Origin: Bin80 sp965207565
GTDB lineage: Bacteria > Bacteroidota > Rhodothermia > Rhodothermales > Bin80
DNA length: 64,000 nucleotides
Assembly: GCA_965207565.1 (NCBI GenBank)
Contig: CBDBMQ010000031.1
Location: forward strand, 50,538 to 114,537
Direction: 5' to 3'
Under the pieces are notes generated by a model. It saw only the letters and a list, made by a program, of their open reading frames with translations. It ran no database searches and was not told the DNA's origin. The position numbers and the translations under genes were made by a program. Positions 7,517 to 15,002 of this stretch are shown one piece after another. The stretch's first letter is position 1. The number at the start of each line of letters is the position of its first letter.

Positions 7517-8809
7517 CTATACATGATCGGACCTGGTGGATCTGCGTCTAAATATGTCATAGGACAAGGCCAGTAAGATCAATCCATACTCCAACGGGCG
7601 CACCCAGTTTGGATGTGCAAATGGATGCATATCCATGTTGTCCAGATTCAATCCCGTGATATACGATAACAGCACTGCAACCGATGCCGTCCACGCCCAG
7701 GCACTGGGACGGATCGCCGCAAAGGGCAGTAACCACAACAGGTACCAGGGATTGACGACCGGCCAGAGCGCAAACAGCCCGCCATAAATCCAATCGCCCC
7801 GAACAATTGTGCCAAGAGCCCTTTGCCTGTACACCAAATAGTAACTTCCTACTGCGATTGCAAGCACGAGGCTGCATATCATCCGAGCCGGCGAATTAGG
7901 TACCCAGGGCTTTAATAAACTGAACAAAGCAGCATTGAATTCCCATTCGCGGGTAAATACAAGAAGCGTCTCTAAATCTGTGCTGCCCTGCAATACGAAG
8001 GGCAAATAGATCAGTGCCAATGTTCCTGAAAAGAGCCCCCAGACACGTAAACGTGTACGCAATAGAATAAACGGTACAACGAGCAAGGCAAGAATTTTAG
8101 CCCCCACAGCCAAAGCCAAAAAGACAGCAGCACCGTAAACCCTATCCCTTCGAGCCAGCACTATGGCAGCAAGCACAAGAAATACAGCAACTCCATCAGG
8201 ATGGGCGGTAAAGGCAATCTCCTTGATCACTAATGGATTCCATGCATAGAGCAATACTGCCGGTGCAGATGCCAATCGAAGTAACAGGCCTATGGTCATC
8301 AGATCGAAAAGGATCATGAGCACCTGCAATGCAGTGACACTGCCAGGCGCAAGTCCGTATCCCCCCAGAAAGACGAGTTGCGTCACCGGCCCATAGATCG
8401 TTGGCAATTCGGGGTAATTGATGCCATCCAGAATACGTTGAAACTGGTCCGGCACATTCATGTCCAGGAAAAAGGCTTCTGGAGCGATGCCGTAAGGTGT
8501 GCCGTCCTGAATGAAGCGAAAAGCATCCCACAAATACCTGTAAAAGTCGTCCTCGTAGAAGGGACCGCCAATCAGGCCGCAGATCCGAAATATGATAGAC
8601 CAGCCAATGAGCCGGGTCATAGATAATTTTTGGTCGGGATGACGACGGTAATAGGCATAAAGGATAAACGTAATTACCGCAACACAGATAGAGAGCCCCA
8701 AGAACAGATGAAGAGAGGGATCTCCAGAAGTTTGAGTGATCCAGGAGAGTAGGCCATAGGCCAGTAAACATGCAAAACCCGCTACATCAATTGGAGAAAT
8801 AGATCGCAT
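7517..8809 (-). CDS. Polytopic membrane glycosyltransferase (GT-C, mannosyltransferase-like)
   Basis: 430 residues from the ATG at 8809 (an in-frame TTG sits at 8812). The protein has about ten to twelve hydrophobic helices. In the first loop is GLIGGPFYEDDFYRYLWDAFRF, whose EDD/D-x-YRYLWD acidic motif is the usual catalytic loop of GT-C enzymes using polyprenol-phosphate sugars (MptA/DUF2029-like). Later blocks LLYAWNPLVIKE and ALWPVVNPWYLLWLLPF fit that family. It would transfer a sugar from a lipid carrier on the outer face of the inner membrane. Donor and acceptor are unknown. It is convergent with the DUF547 gene. Confidence 0.75.
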   Translation of the reverse strand: MRSISPIDVAGFACLLAYGLLSWITQTSGDPSLHLFLGLSICVAVITFILYAYYRRHPDQKLSMTRLIGWSIIFRICGLIGGPFYEDDFYRYLWDAFRFIQDGTPYGIAPEAFFLDMNVPDQFQRILDGINYPELPTIYGPVTQLVFLGGYGLAPGSVTALQVLMILFDLMTIGLLLRLASAPAVLLYAWNPLVIKEIAFTAHPDGVAVFLVLAAIVLARRDRVYGAAVFLALAVGAKILALLVVPFILLRTRLRVWGLFSGTLALIYLPFVLQGSTDLETLLVFTREWEFNAALFSLLKPWVPNSPARMICSLVLAIAVGSYYLVYRQRALGTIVRGDWIYGGLFALWPVVNPWYLLWLLPFAAIRPSAWAWTASVAVLLSYITGLNLDNMDMHPFAHPNWVRPLEYGLILLALSYDIFRRRSTRSDHV

Positions 8810-9062
8810 CAATCTCTACAGGGGAGAAAGGACATAGCCAGTATGACGCTTCTGACCTAAATGCCGAAAGGTAGACATGACCTCGTACCTGCCTAATGTG
8901 AAAGCCTGAAAACTCATGCGCGGCAGCCCATGATGTAATGACACTTTAATCGTCATGACGTGACAAGACCAACCCAAAAATAATACATGGAACGAAACAT
9001 ACTGATCGGGATGATGACAACCCCATCTCCAAAATTTTGGACTACCATACAATATTTTGAAG

Positions 9063-9070
9063 TATACTTA
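9063..9070. repeat. Left copy of 8-bp direct repeat TATACTTA (tnpB-element target repeat)
   Basis: TATACTTA lies immediately left of the ISAzo13-like element, and the same eight bases lie at 12437-12444, immediately right of the tnpB element. The last three bases (TTA) are repeated at 10989-10991 on the other side of the ISAzo13-like element. Removing that IS and one TTA leaves TATACTTA directly abutting the left inverted repeat of the tnpB element. Confidence 0.6.
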
Positions 9071-9092
9071 GGGCTGGCGAAAAAATAAATTA
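9071..9092 (+). repeat. Left terminal inverted repeat of the ISAzo13-like element
   Basis: 22 bases starting GGGCTGGCGA, an exact inverted match to 10967-10988. Confidence 0.9.
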
Positions 9093-9266
9093 GTCCACTA
9101 ATCCTGCTATTTTCTATTCTTGAGTCTCTTTCTCCCCGTGTAATCTGGAGACTTCCCTCAATTATTCTTCGCTTTTGGCCAGAAGCTTCGATCTAGTCCA
9201 ATTTTTTGTCGGTTTGCTTTTAAATGCTTATATTTATACTTTAACATTTTTACTAAAAACTTTCCC

Positions 9267-9995
9267 ATGTCACGCAGAACTTTGAAAATCAATCTCGTGA
9301 AGAAACTCATCCGGAAACAAACGGTCGTTACCTTTGCCGAGGTCTGCGCTGCACTCGACCCCGTCTGTGATCTCACGGTGCACCAGGTCATGACCCAGGC
9401 AGGTTGCCGAACCAGCTATTCTCACAATGGCCGCTATTACACCTTGGATGAACTCGTAGAGTTTGACCAGAATGGCCTCTGGTCGTACAACGAGATTCGT
9501 TTTTCCCGAGAGGGTACGCTGACTTCCACGCTGACCGCATTGATTGAACAATCTTCCGCGGGACTATTTGCGCGGGATCTCCAATCCATTGTAAAGGTGG
9601 ATGTACTGGTTACCTTGACCCGTTTAAGTCAAGAAGATCGTGTTTCAAGAAAAAAAGTAGGACGGCGTTATCTGTATATTTCCAAGGATCCCGGTACACG
9701 GCGGCGGCAACGACGCAAGAAGGAAGAATTGTCTTTGGGTTGGAATGACACCATGGCAAAGGGGACCCGGACGCTGGTGAACACCCTAAATGAGAAGCAA
9801 CGGCGATTATTCGCTGGATGGTTTTCGCTTCGTGTGGGTCGTGGAGGGGATCGGCGAGTTTCTAAAGTACTGGGGATGGCCCGTGCCACGGTCACCAAAG
9901 GTCGGCGGCAGCTTTTGGCTGGAGATTTTGAGGAGAAACGAATCCGTAAAGCCGGTGGTGGGCGCAAATCCATCGAAAAAAAAAGCCTGAAGTGA
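9267..9995 (+). CDS. ISAzo13-like transposase, N-terminal part (winged-helix extension)
   Basis: 242 residues. Residues 1-150 form a basic region with two winged-helix-like units (VTFAEVCAALDP...VHQVMTQAG; RDLQSIVKVDVLVTLTRLSQEDRVSRK) that is not part of the usual 400-residue ISAzo13 transposase. Residues about 165-242 match the family's normal N-terminal HTH (LNEKQRRLFAGWFSLR, VSKVLGMARATVTKGR, AGGGRK). The frame ends just after an A9 tract at 9976-9984, where a -1 shift would join it to the DDE frame downstream (reading KKPEVIEF). Production of a full transposase therefore probably depends on programmed frameshifting. Confidence 0.82.
   Translation: MSRRTLKINLVKKLIRKQTVVTFAEVCAALDPVCDLTVHQVMTQAGCRTSYSHNGRYYTLDELVEFDQNGLWSYNEIRFSREGTLTSTLTALIEQSSAGLFARDLQSIVKVDVLVTLTRLSQEDRVSRKKVGRRYLYISKDPGTRRRQRRKKEELSLGWNDTMAKGTRTLVNTLNEKQRRLFAGWFSLRVGRGGDRRVSKVLGMARATVTKGRRQLLAGDFEEKRIRKAGGGRKSIEKKSLK
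9976..9984 (+). promoter_or_regulatory. A9 slippery site for -1 frameshift in the transposase
   Basis: Nine A read in frame as GAA AAA AAA AGC. This contains A_AAA_AAA in the right phase for a -1 slip into the downstream frame, which then reads AAG CCT GAA GTG ATT GAG. Programmed -1 frameshifting on A-runs is established for several IS families. An inactivating indel is the alternative. Confidence 0.6.
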
Positions 9996-10969
9996 TTGAG
10001 TTCATTCAGAATGAGATGGAGTGTGATACTGCGGGAGACCCATTTACTGGGCAGCGATGGTATCGGCGAACGACACACTTGATTGCCTCGGCACTCACAA
10101 GGCTCGGGATTCCCATGAGTGACCGCACCGTGAGTCGAATTCTGAAGTCACTGGGATTTGCGCTACGGGTGAACCACAAGCAGTTGTCTGCACGCAAACA
10201 TCCAGACCGGAATCTCCAATTCAGAATCATTGCGATGCTTCGAACGATCTTCACTCACCGGGGCTGTCCTATCATCAGCGTAGATACCAAGAAGAAAGAA
10301 CTGATCGGTCTGTTTCGGAATGCGGGGACCTATTGGAGGCGTACTCCGCATCTCGTCAATGATCATGACTTCCGATCTCTGGCCGACGGCATTGCAATCC
10401 CGTACGGAATCTATGATCTTATGGCAAATACGGGAGCATTCTATGTGGGACTCTCCCATGATACGCCCGAATTCTCGGTAGACTGTACCGCGACTTGGTG
10501 GGGGGAACTCGGGCGGCACCTCTATCGAGATGCCAACGAACTTTTAATTCTAGCCGATAGTGGAGGAAGCAATGGATGCCATCCGCGCGCCTGGAAATAC
10601 TTCCTCCAACATAAACTTGCCAATCCATTTAATCTCACGGTCACCGTGGCTCATTATCCCAGTGGGGCCTCTAAATGGAATCCGATTGAACACCGCGTCT
10701 TTAGCGAGGTATCCAAGAGTTGGGCAGGGATCCCGCTTAAATCCCTTGATACCATGCTCAATTGTCTCAATACCACAACCACACAGACAGGACTTACCGT
10801 CACGGCAGAATTGATAGAACGCGAATACGAACGAGGGATCAAAATCAGCGAAGATGAAATGAGTCATCTCAATCTGGAGTACAATGAGACCTTACCGCGA
10901 TGGAACTACATCATTAAACCCCAGATATTCGACCAATTAGCTCCACTTTCCCGTGAATTGACAGGATAA
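9992..10969 (+). CDS. ISAzo13-like transposase, DDE catalytic part
   Basis: 325 residues from a GTG that is probably not an independent start. It carries the ISAzo13 RNase-H-like core: first Asp in IISVDTKKKELIGLFRNAG, second in LLILADSGGSNG, Glu in SKWNPIEHRVFSEVSKSW. It also has the family blocks AIPYGIYDL and TTTTQTGLTVTAEL. Upstream residues (RTVSRILKSLGFALRVNHKQ) continue the HTH region begun in the frame before. The stop codon lies inside the right inverted repeat (10967-10969). Catalytic residues look intact, so the element may be active if the frameshift works. Confidence 0.88.
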   Translation: MIEFIQNEMECDTAGDPFTGQRWYRRTTHLIASALTRLGIPMSDRTVSRILKSLGFALRVNHKQLSARKHPDRNLQFRIIAMLRTIFTHRGCPIISVDTKKKELIGLFRNAGTYWRRTPHLVNDHDFRSLADGIAIPYGIYDLMANTGAFYVGLSHDTPEFSVDCTATWWGELGRHLYRDANELLILADSGGSNGCHPRAWKYFLQHKLANPFNLTVTVAHYPSGASKWNPIEHRVFSEVSKSWAGIPLKSLDTMLNCLNTTTTQTGLTVTAELIEREYERGIKISEDEMSHLNLEYNETLPRWNYIIKPQIFDQLAPLSRELTG

Positions 10970-10988
10970 TTTATTTTTTCGCCAGCCC
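10967..10988 (+). repeat. Right terminal inverted repeat of the ISAzo13-like element
   Basis: Exact reverse complement of 9071-9092. It contains the transposase stop codon, and TTA follows directly. Confidence 0.9.
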
Positions 10989-10991
10989 TTA

Positions 10992-11014
10992 GGGAATTAT
11001 ATACGTGTGTACCC
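10992..11014 (+). repeat. Left terminal inverted repeat of the tnpB element
   Basis: Begins GGGAATTATATAC and ends GTACCC. It pairs with 12414-12436 with mismatches at positions 14 and 17. Confidence 0.7.
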
Positions 11015-11114
11015 TTGCCTGATGAACCTTCTGACCACTAAGGAGTATACGGATGCAATAGGATGGACAGGCATCCACCCTATTGCTTACCATAACATCA
11101 CGGATATTGATGCC

Positions 11115-12431
11115 ATGCCCGTAAGGGATTCAAAGAAAAAGCAGACGGATTGTTCACAGACGCAATACGCGTACCGAAGCATCGTCTATCGGCTATTACC
11201 GGGAAGCCCAAGCAAGGCGAAGAAGCTTGCGGGATTGGCTGGCGCCTGCCGGTTCGTTTGGAATACCATGCTGGCACAACAGAATAAAGCTTATGAAGCG
11301 TACGCCAAAGCAAAGGAGAACGAGTCCAAAGAGAAGCCTAAGCCTCCCTCCGTGAGCTTCTTTTCGCTTGGCAAACGATTCAAAGAGCTACGAGACAATG
11401 TGGATTGGTTACCTGAATACTCGTTTGCCATCGTTCGTTACACCTTGAAGTACCAAGCGGATGCGTGGCAGGCATTCTTCAAAGAAGGGAAGGGGAGACC
11501 GAAGTTCCATTCCCGACATGGCAGTACGTCTTCGTTCACGATTCCCGATGCCGTTAAGCTGAAGCTCGAGGATGGGAAGATGAAGCTACATATTCCCAAA
11601 CTTGGCTACGTACAGATCCGGCGCAAAGGTGGCAACCCTTACCCTGATGGTATTGCTGTCAAGGCAGTCGTGAAGAAGCTGGCGGGCAAGTGGTATGTCA
11701 CGGTCTGTTACAAGATCAAAGCACCGGAACTGCCGGATAATGGAGTTGCCACGGGGATTGACCGGAATTGCGGTCAGGTGGCTACCGTGTCGACCAGTGG
11801 AGACAGAGAGCTGATTCACCAGCCAAAGGTCAAACGGAAGACGGCACGATTACACCGGTATCAGCGAAAGCTGGCCCGGCAACAGAAAGGGTCCAATCGC
11901 AGGAAGCGAACGAAACTAAAGATTCAGAAAGCTCATCGGGTTATTGCGAACACCCGCAGGAATGCGAATCATCAAGCAAGCAGGAAGATTGCAAATCATG
12001 CGTCCACATCCGTGTTGGAAGGATTGAAGATTGTGAACATGACGTCCAGTGCCAAAGGGACGATAGAGAATCCAGGCACGAACGTTAAGCAGAAGTCCGG
12101 ACTCAATAGTAGTATTTTAGGAACCGGTTGGGGGCAGCTGGATCAGATGCTGGAGTACAAATGTCGGCGTGTGATCAAAGTCCCTGCACAGTATACCAGC
12201 CAACGGTGTAACGCTTGCGGGTACACGGATAAAGACAATCGTAAGACTCAAAGCAAGTTCAAGTGTATGTCCTGTGGACATGCGGATCATGCCGACCTGA
12301 ATGCGGCGGCAAATATATTGGCCTCCGGGATTGGGGCTGCTGCACGGCGAGGGGCGTTCTCATTGGAGACCCCAAAGACCCGTGAAATGGATACAAGGAG
12401 GCCGCTTCATGCGGGGTACTCATGTATATAA
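11115..12431 (+). CDS. tnpB: TnpB-family RNA-guided nuclease (IS200/IS605-type orfB)
   Basis: About 438 residues from the ATG at 11115; the frame is open back to a GTG at 11007 inside the left terminal repeat and an ATG at 11022. TnpB hallmarks: N-terminal YRLLPGSPSKAKKLAGLAG and CRFVWN, RuvC-I Asp in VATGIDRNCGQVATVS, RuvC-II Glu in SVLEGLKIVNM, zinc-ribbon CNACG...CMSCG, and RuvC-III Asp in HADLNAAANI. All three acidic residues and four cysteines are present, so it looks catalytically competent. TnpB uses a short RNA made from its own 3' end plus the flank as a guide to cut DNA. Here the stop codon lies inside the right terminal repeat, so a guide RNA would be read through that repeat into the TATACTTA flank. 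Confidence 0.9.
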   Translation: MPVRDSKKKQTDCSQTQYAYRSIVYRLLPGSPSKAKKLAGLAGACRFVWNTMLAQQNKAYEAYAKAKENESKEKPKPPSVSFFSLGKRFKELRDNVDWLPEYSFAIVRYTLKYQADAWQAFFKEGKGRPKFHSRHGSTSSFTIPDAVKLKLEDGKMKLHIPKLGYVQIRRKGGNPYPDGIAVKAVVKKLAGKWYVTVCYKIKAPELPDNGVATGIDRNCGQVATVSTSGDRELIHQPKVKRKTARLHRYQRKLARQQKGSNRRKRTKLKIQKAHRVIANTRRNANHQASRKIANHASTSVLEGLKIVNMTSSAKGTIENPGTNVKQKSGLNSSILGTGWGQLDQMLEYKCRRVIKVPAQYTSQRCNACGYTDKDNRKTQSKFKCMSCGHADHADLNAAANILASGIGAAARRGAFSLETPKTREMDTRRPLHAGYSCI

Positions 12432-12436
12432 TTCCC
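12414..12436 (+). repeat. Right terminal inverted repeat of the tnpB element
   Basis: Begins GGGTAC and ends ATAATTCCC; inverted match to 10992-11014. The tnpB stop (12429-12431) is inside it. Confidence 0.7.
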
Positions 12437-12444
12437 TATACTTA
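12437..12444. repeat. Right copy of 8-bp direct repeat TATACTTA
   Basis: Directly follows the right inverted repeat of the tnpB element; identical to 9063-9070. Confidence 0.6.
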
Positions 12445-12466
12445 CAGTGTTCACCCGCTAACATAA

Positions 12467-13714
12467 ATGATGACCCATAATCTACTTCTCATGCAACATG
12501 ATTTACGTGCTGTATCGGTCTCATTGATACTCGTACTCCTGAGTACACAATCCGTATTGGGCCAGAATCGGCGCAATGCCCCTCTTCCGGAAGGACATGG
12601 GAAAGAACTGGTGGAGCAGGCGTGTACATCATGTCACGCCACTTCTACGATTACCAGGTCAGGGTTTGATGGCGTGGAAATGTGGCGCTCAGTTCAGGAA
12701 TCCATGATGGAGTTGCCCGAATTAGAAGCCATTAGTATTGCTGAGTACCTGGCCGAGCATTTTCCCGCCCGTGAAGACCGGAAACCAACGCTCGTGGATG
12801 GTCCGGTTGAAATAGATATCCAAGAATGGGTTGTCCCTACATTGGGGCAACGCTCCCGTGATCCGATTGAAGCACCAGATGGAACCATCTGGTGGACAGG
12901 AATGTGGGCAAGCCTTGTAGGACAACTGGACCCTGTGACTGGGGAAATGAAAGAATATCCCCTACCGCCCGAGGCAAGACCACACAGCATTGTTCCAGAT
13001 GATGATGGCTTTATTTGGTACACGGGAAACAGTAATGGCACAATCGGAAAACTTGATCCAGAGACCGGAGACATTACAGAATACCCCACTGAAGCCAGGG
13101 ACCCGCATACTGCAGTTTTTCATCCGAACGGAAAATTGTATTTCACCTCACAGCGTTCTGCAATGCTCGGACGACTTGACCCTGAGACCGGTGAACTGAC
13201 CGAGATCCCGACAGAGCCAAGACCCTATGGCATTATCGTGGCCCATGATGGCATGCTGTGGATCGCCTACAATGGGACGAACAAACTGGCAGCCATGGAC
13301 CCAGAGTCCATGGAACTACGATACTATTCGATCGCAGAGGAGGAAACCCGGATTCGCCGTCTGGGAATTGACTCCAAAGGAATCATCTGGTATGTAAATT
13401 CCTCAATGGGGCGAATTGGCCGCCTTGATCCTGCAACCGGTGAGATCAAAGAATGGGAATCCCCAAGTGGGCCGCGGTCGCATCCATACTCGTTAGCCGT
13501 GATCAACGACAAGATCTGGTACAACGAATCCGCGATGCGCCCGGATGCGCTGGTTCGATTTGATCCAGAGACGGAATCCTTTCAGAGTTGGGCCATCCCA
13601 AGCGGCGTAGGAATCATTCGACACGTCTGGGTGACACGCGAAAACAAACTACTGATTCATCAAAGCAGCTCCAATCGTGTGGGACTGGTGACCATTAAGG
13701 ATCTGGCGAATTGA
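12467..13714 (+). CDS. Secreted c-type cytochrome fused to Vgb-like (streptogramin lyase fold) beta-propeller
   Basis: 415 residues. A signal peptide (SLILVLLSTQSVLGQ) is followed by a short cytochrome c-like segment with one heme motif ACTSCHA (Cys53, Cys56, His57) and then, from about residue 105, a seven-bladed propeller. The propeller is built of repeats such as GKLDPETGDITEYPT, GRLDPETGELTEIPT and GRLDPATGEIKEWES, the Vgb/COG4257 pattern. It acts outside the cytoplasm. The fold suggests substrate binding or an electron-transfer-linked oxidase or lyase. True streptogramin lyase activity is doubtful because heme-fused forms are a separate group. It lies immediately downstream of the tnpB element but has ordinary codon use. 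Confidence 0.82.
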   Translation: MMTHNLLLMQHDLRAVSVSLILVLLSTQSVLGQNRRNAPLPEGHGKELVEQACTSCHATSTITRSGFDGVEMWRSVQESMMELPELEAISIAEYLAEHFPAREDRKPTLVDGPVEIDIQEWVVPTLGQRSRDPIEAPDGTIWWTGMWASLVGQLDPVTGEMKEYPLPPEARPHSIVPDDDGFIWYTGNSNGTIGKLDPETGDITEYPTEARDPHTAVFHPNGKLYFTSQRSAMLGRLDPETGELTEIPTEPRPYGIIVAHDGMLWIAYNGTNKLAAMDPESMELRYYSIAEEETRIRRLGIDSKGIIWYVNSSMGRIGRLDPATGEIKEWESPSGPRSHPYSLAVINDKIWYNESAMRPDALVRFDPETESFQSWAIPSGVGIIRHVWVTRENKLLIHQSSSNRVGLVTIKDLAN

Positions 13715-13762
13715 CCAATTAATCTGTAGCCTGGCTTCGCCTACTCCTGGAAGCTACACCAA

Positions 13763-14377
13763 CTATCCCGTTGCAGCAGCAAAATTTGCAGCAACCTGCT
13801 CCCAGTTCACGACATTCCAGAACGCAGCTACATAATCGGGACGGCGATTTTGGTAGTTGAGATAATACGCATGCTCCCATACGTCCAAGCCAAGAAGGGG
13901 AGTATGGCCTTCCATATACGGGCTGTCTTGATTCGCTGTAGAGTACACATGAAGCGCGCCCTCAGAATCAGCGACAAGCCATCCCCAGCCACTGCCAAAC
14001 CGCGTCGCTGCGGCAGCAGAGAATTTCGCCTTGAAATCATCAAATGAACCAAATGCACTGCTGATGGCCGCCGCCAAGTCTCCCGTTGGAGAGCCGCCAC
14101 CGGTTGGGCTGAGGACCGTCCAGAAAAGATTGTGGTTTGCAAAGCCTCCACCATTGTTGCGAACAGCACCCTGGATTCCCTCCGGCAAGTCAGAGATCCC
14201 GCGTAAAAGTTCTTCAATCGACTTTGACTGTAGACTCGCGTGGGCCTCCAACGCCTTATTCAAGTTGTTGGTGTAAGCCTGATGATGTTTTCCATGGTGG
14301 ATCTCCATGGTTCTCTGATCAATATAGGGCTCTAATGCACCGTGTGCATAGGGAAGACTGGGAAGTTCAAAAGGCAT
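13763..14377 (-). CDS. sodA: Superoxide dismutase, Mn-type
   Basis: 204 residues, the usual length of Fe/Mn superoxide dismutases. It converts superoxide to oxygen and hydrogen peroxide. Metal ligands are visible: His27 (EIHHGKHHQAY), His82 (GGGFANHNLFW), Asp165 and His169 (LGLDVWEHAYYL). The GGGF block and NQDSP (Gln150) with LGLDVWEHAYYLNYQNRRPDY favour the manganese over the iron type. There is no signal peptide, so it is cytoplasmic. It lies 82 bases after the last gene of the nuo-nhaD operon on the same strand, which fits a role in handling superoxide from the respiratory chain. Confidence 0.96.
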   Translation of the reverse strand: MPFELPSLPYAHGALEPYIDQRTMEIHHGKHHQAYTNNLNKALEAHASLQSKSIEELLRGISDLPEGIQGAVRNNGGGFANHNLFWTVLSPTGGGSPTGDLAAAISSAFGSFDDFKAKFSAAAATRFGSGWGWLVADSEGALHVYSTANQDSPYMEGHTPLLGLDVWEHAYYLNYQNRRPDYVAAFWNVVNWEQVAANFAAATG

Positions 14378-14459
14378 TTTATTGTTTAGTAAGTTGCAGC
14401 GAAGGATACCCCGAACATTGCAGATTGTTCGAGAGAATGAGCAAGTAAACTGAAGCAGA

Positions 14460-14993
14460 TTAAGACCGGATGTTCATCAGTCTCTCATAGTCTGCCTCTG
14501 TTAAGCTTCCATCGGAGCGTAAGCGGTCAAGGGCCCGCGTAACTGCAGCCCAATCCGTCTCCTCTGAATTAGAGGGATCGGGAAGCAACATGACGTTACG
14601 AAGCAGTTGTTCGATATATTTAAGGCTCCGTGGATGCTTTGAAAGATCAAGTTTTACCGAAAAGGTTGCCCTCCCCCTGTTTATCTCCATCACAATATGC
14701 GCCCCACGGAGCTTTGACCGGCTAGACTCAACAAATACGATATCACGATAACATACGGTCTGGGGAGACTCCAGATCTGAATTTTGGAAAATCAGGCGAT
14801 CTTCCAGAAAAACTGCGCCATCTTTTCCATTGCCAAGAAACGTGCCATCATACAGCGCGAGGACATCTTCAGGATGCGTATCCTTCGCATAATCACGGGT
14901 TGCCCCCCTTAGTCTTTTTTGGGGAATTTCAGGGGCAACATATAATCCGATCTTGGGAGCATGCGGCAGAAGATCCTCAATCAGCGTTCTCAT
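14460..14993 (-). CDS. Hypothetical protein with PH-like core and C-terminal SHOCT-like motif
   Basis: 177 residues, no signal peptide. The middle (YDGTFLGNGKDGAVFLEDRLIFQN...VCYRDIVFVESS) resembles bacterial PH-like beta domains. The last 30 residues (TRALDRLRSDGSLTEADYERL) match the short SHOCT helix pair often found at protein termini. It starts 9 bases after nuoN and is probably the last gene of that operon or co-transcribed with sodA. The function is unknown; a regulatory or scaffold role at the membrane is possible. Confidence 0.65.
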   Translation of the reverse strand: MRTLIEDLLPHAPKIGLYVAPEIPQKRLRGATRDYAKDTHPEDVLALYDGTFLGNGKDGAVFLEDRLIFQNSDLESPQTVCYRDIVFVESSRSKLRGAHIVMEINRGRATFSVKLDLSKHPRSLKYIEQLLRNVMLLPDPSNSEETDWAAVTRALDRLRSDGSLTEADYERLMNIRS

Positions 14994-15002
14994 TTTGAAC
15001 AG

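Larger units (their letters stand above)
9071..10988 (+). mobile_element. ISAzo13-like insertion sequence
   Basis: A 1918-bp element bounded by perfect 22-bp inverted repeats (GGGCTGGCGAAAAAATAAAT followed by TA at the left, its complement at the right), flanked by TTA on each side as a probable 3-bp target repeat. It encodes a transposase in two overlapping frames (9267-9995 and 9992-10969) with the DDE residues of the ISAzo13 family. It sits exactly at the left junction of the neighbouring tnpB element. Confidence 0.88.
10992..12436 (+). mobile_element. tnpB-only element with terminal inverted repeats
   Basis: About 1.45 kb. The ends are 23-bp inverted repeats (10992-11014 and 12414-12436) matching at 21 of 23 positions, starting GGGAATTATATAC. 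After in-silico removal of the ISAzo13-like insertion, the element is flanked by the 8-bp direct repeat TATACTTA. The only gene is tnpB. IS200/IS605-type elements that normally carry tnpB have subterminal hairpins, no inverted terminal repeats and make no target repeat. The structure instead resembles a DDE-mobilised (for example IS1595-like, 8-bp repeat) non-autonomous element with tnpB as passenger. That assignment is inference. Confidence 0.65.

Noticed and set aside
7498..7520. AGGGGC...GCCCCT hairpin between two convergent genes
   Set aside because: Six-base stem with a nine-base loop and no T-run; not a convincing terminator.
9992..10010. GTG at 9992 as an independent start for the transposase catalytic frame
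   Set aside because: No ribosome site, and the residues before it in the same frame (KKPEV) continue the family alignment, so frameshift joining is more likely.
13715..13762. Hairpin TGTAGC...GCTACA between the Vgb-like and sod genes as terminator
   Set aside because: Six-base stem with a long loop and no T-run on either strand; too weak to call.
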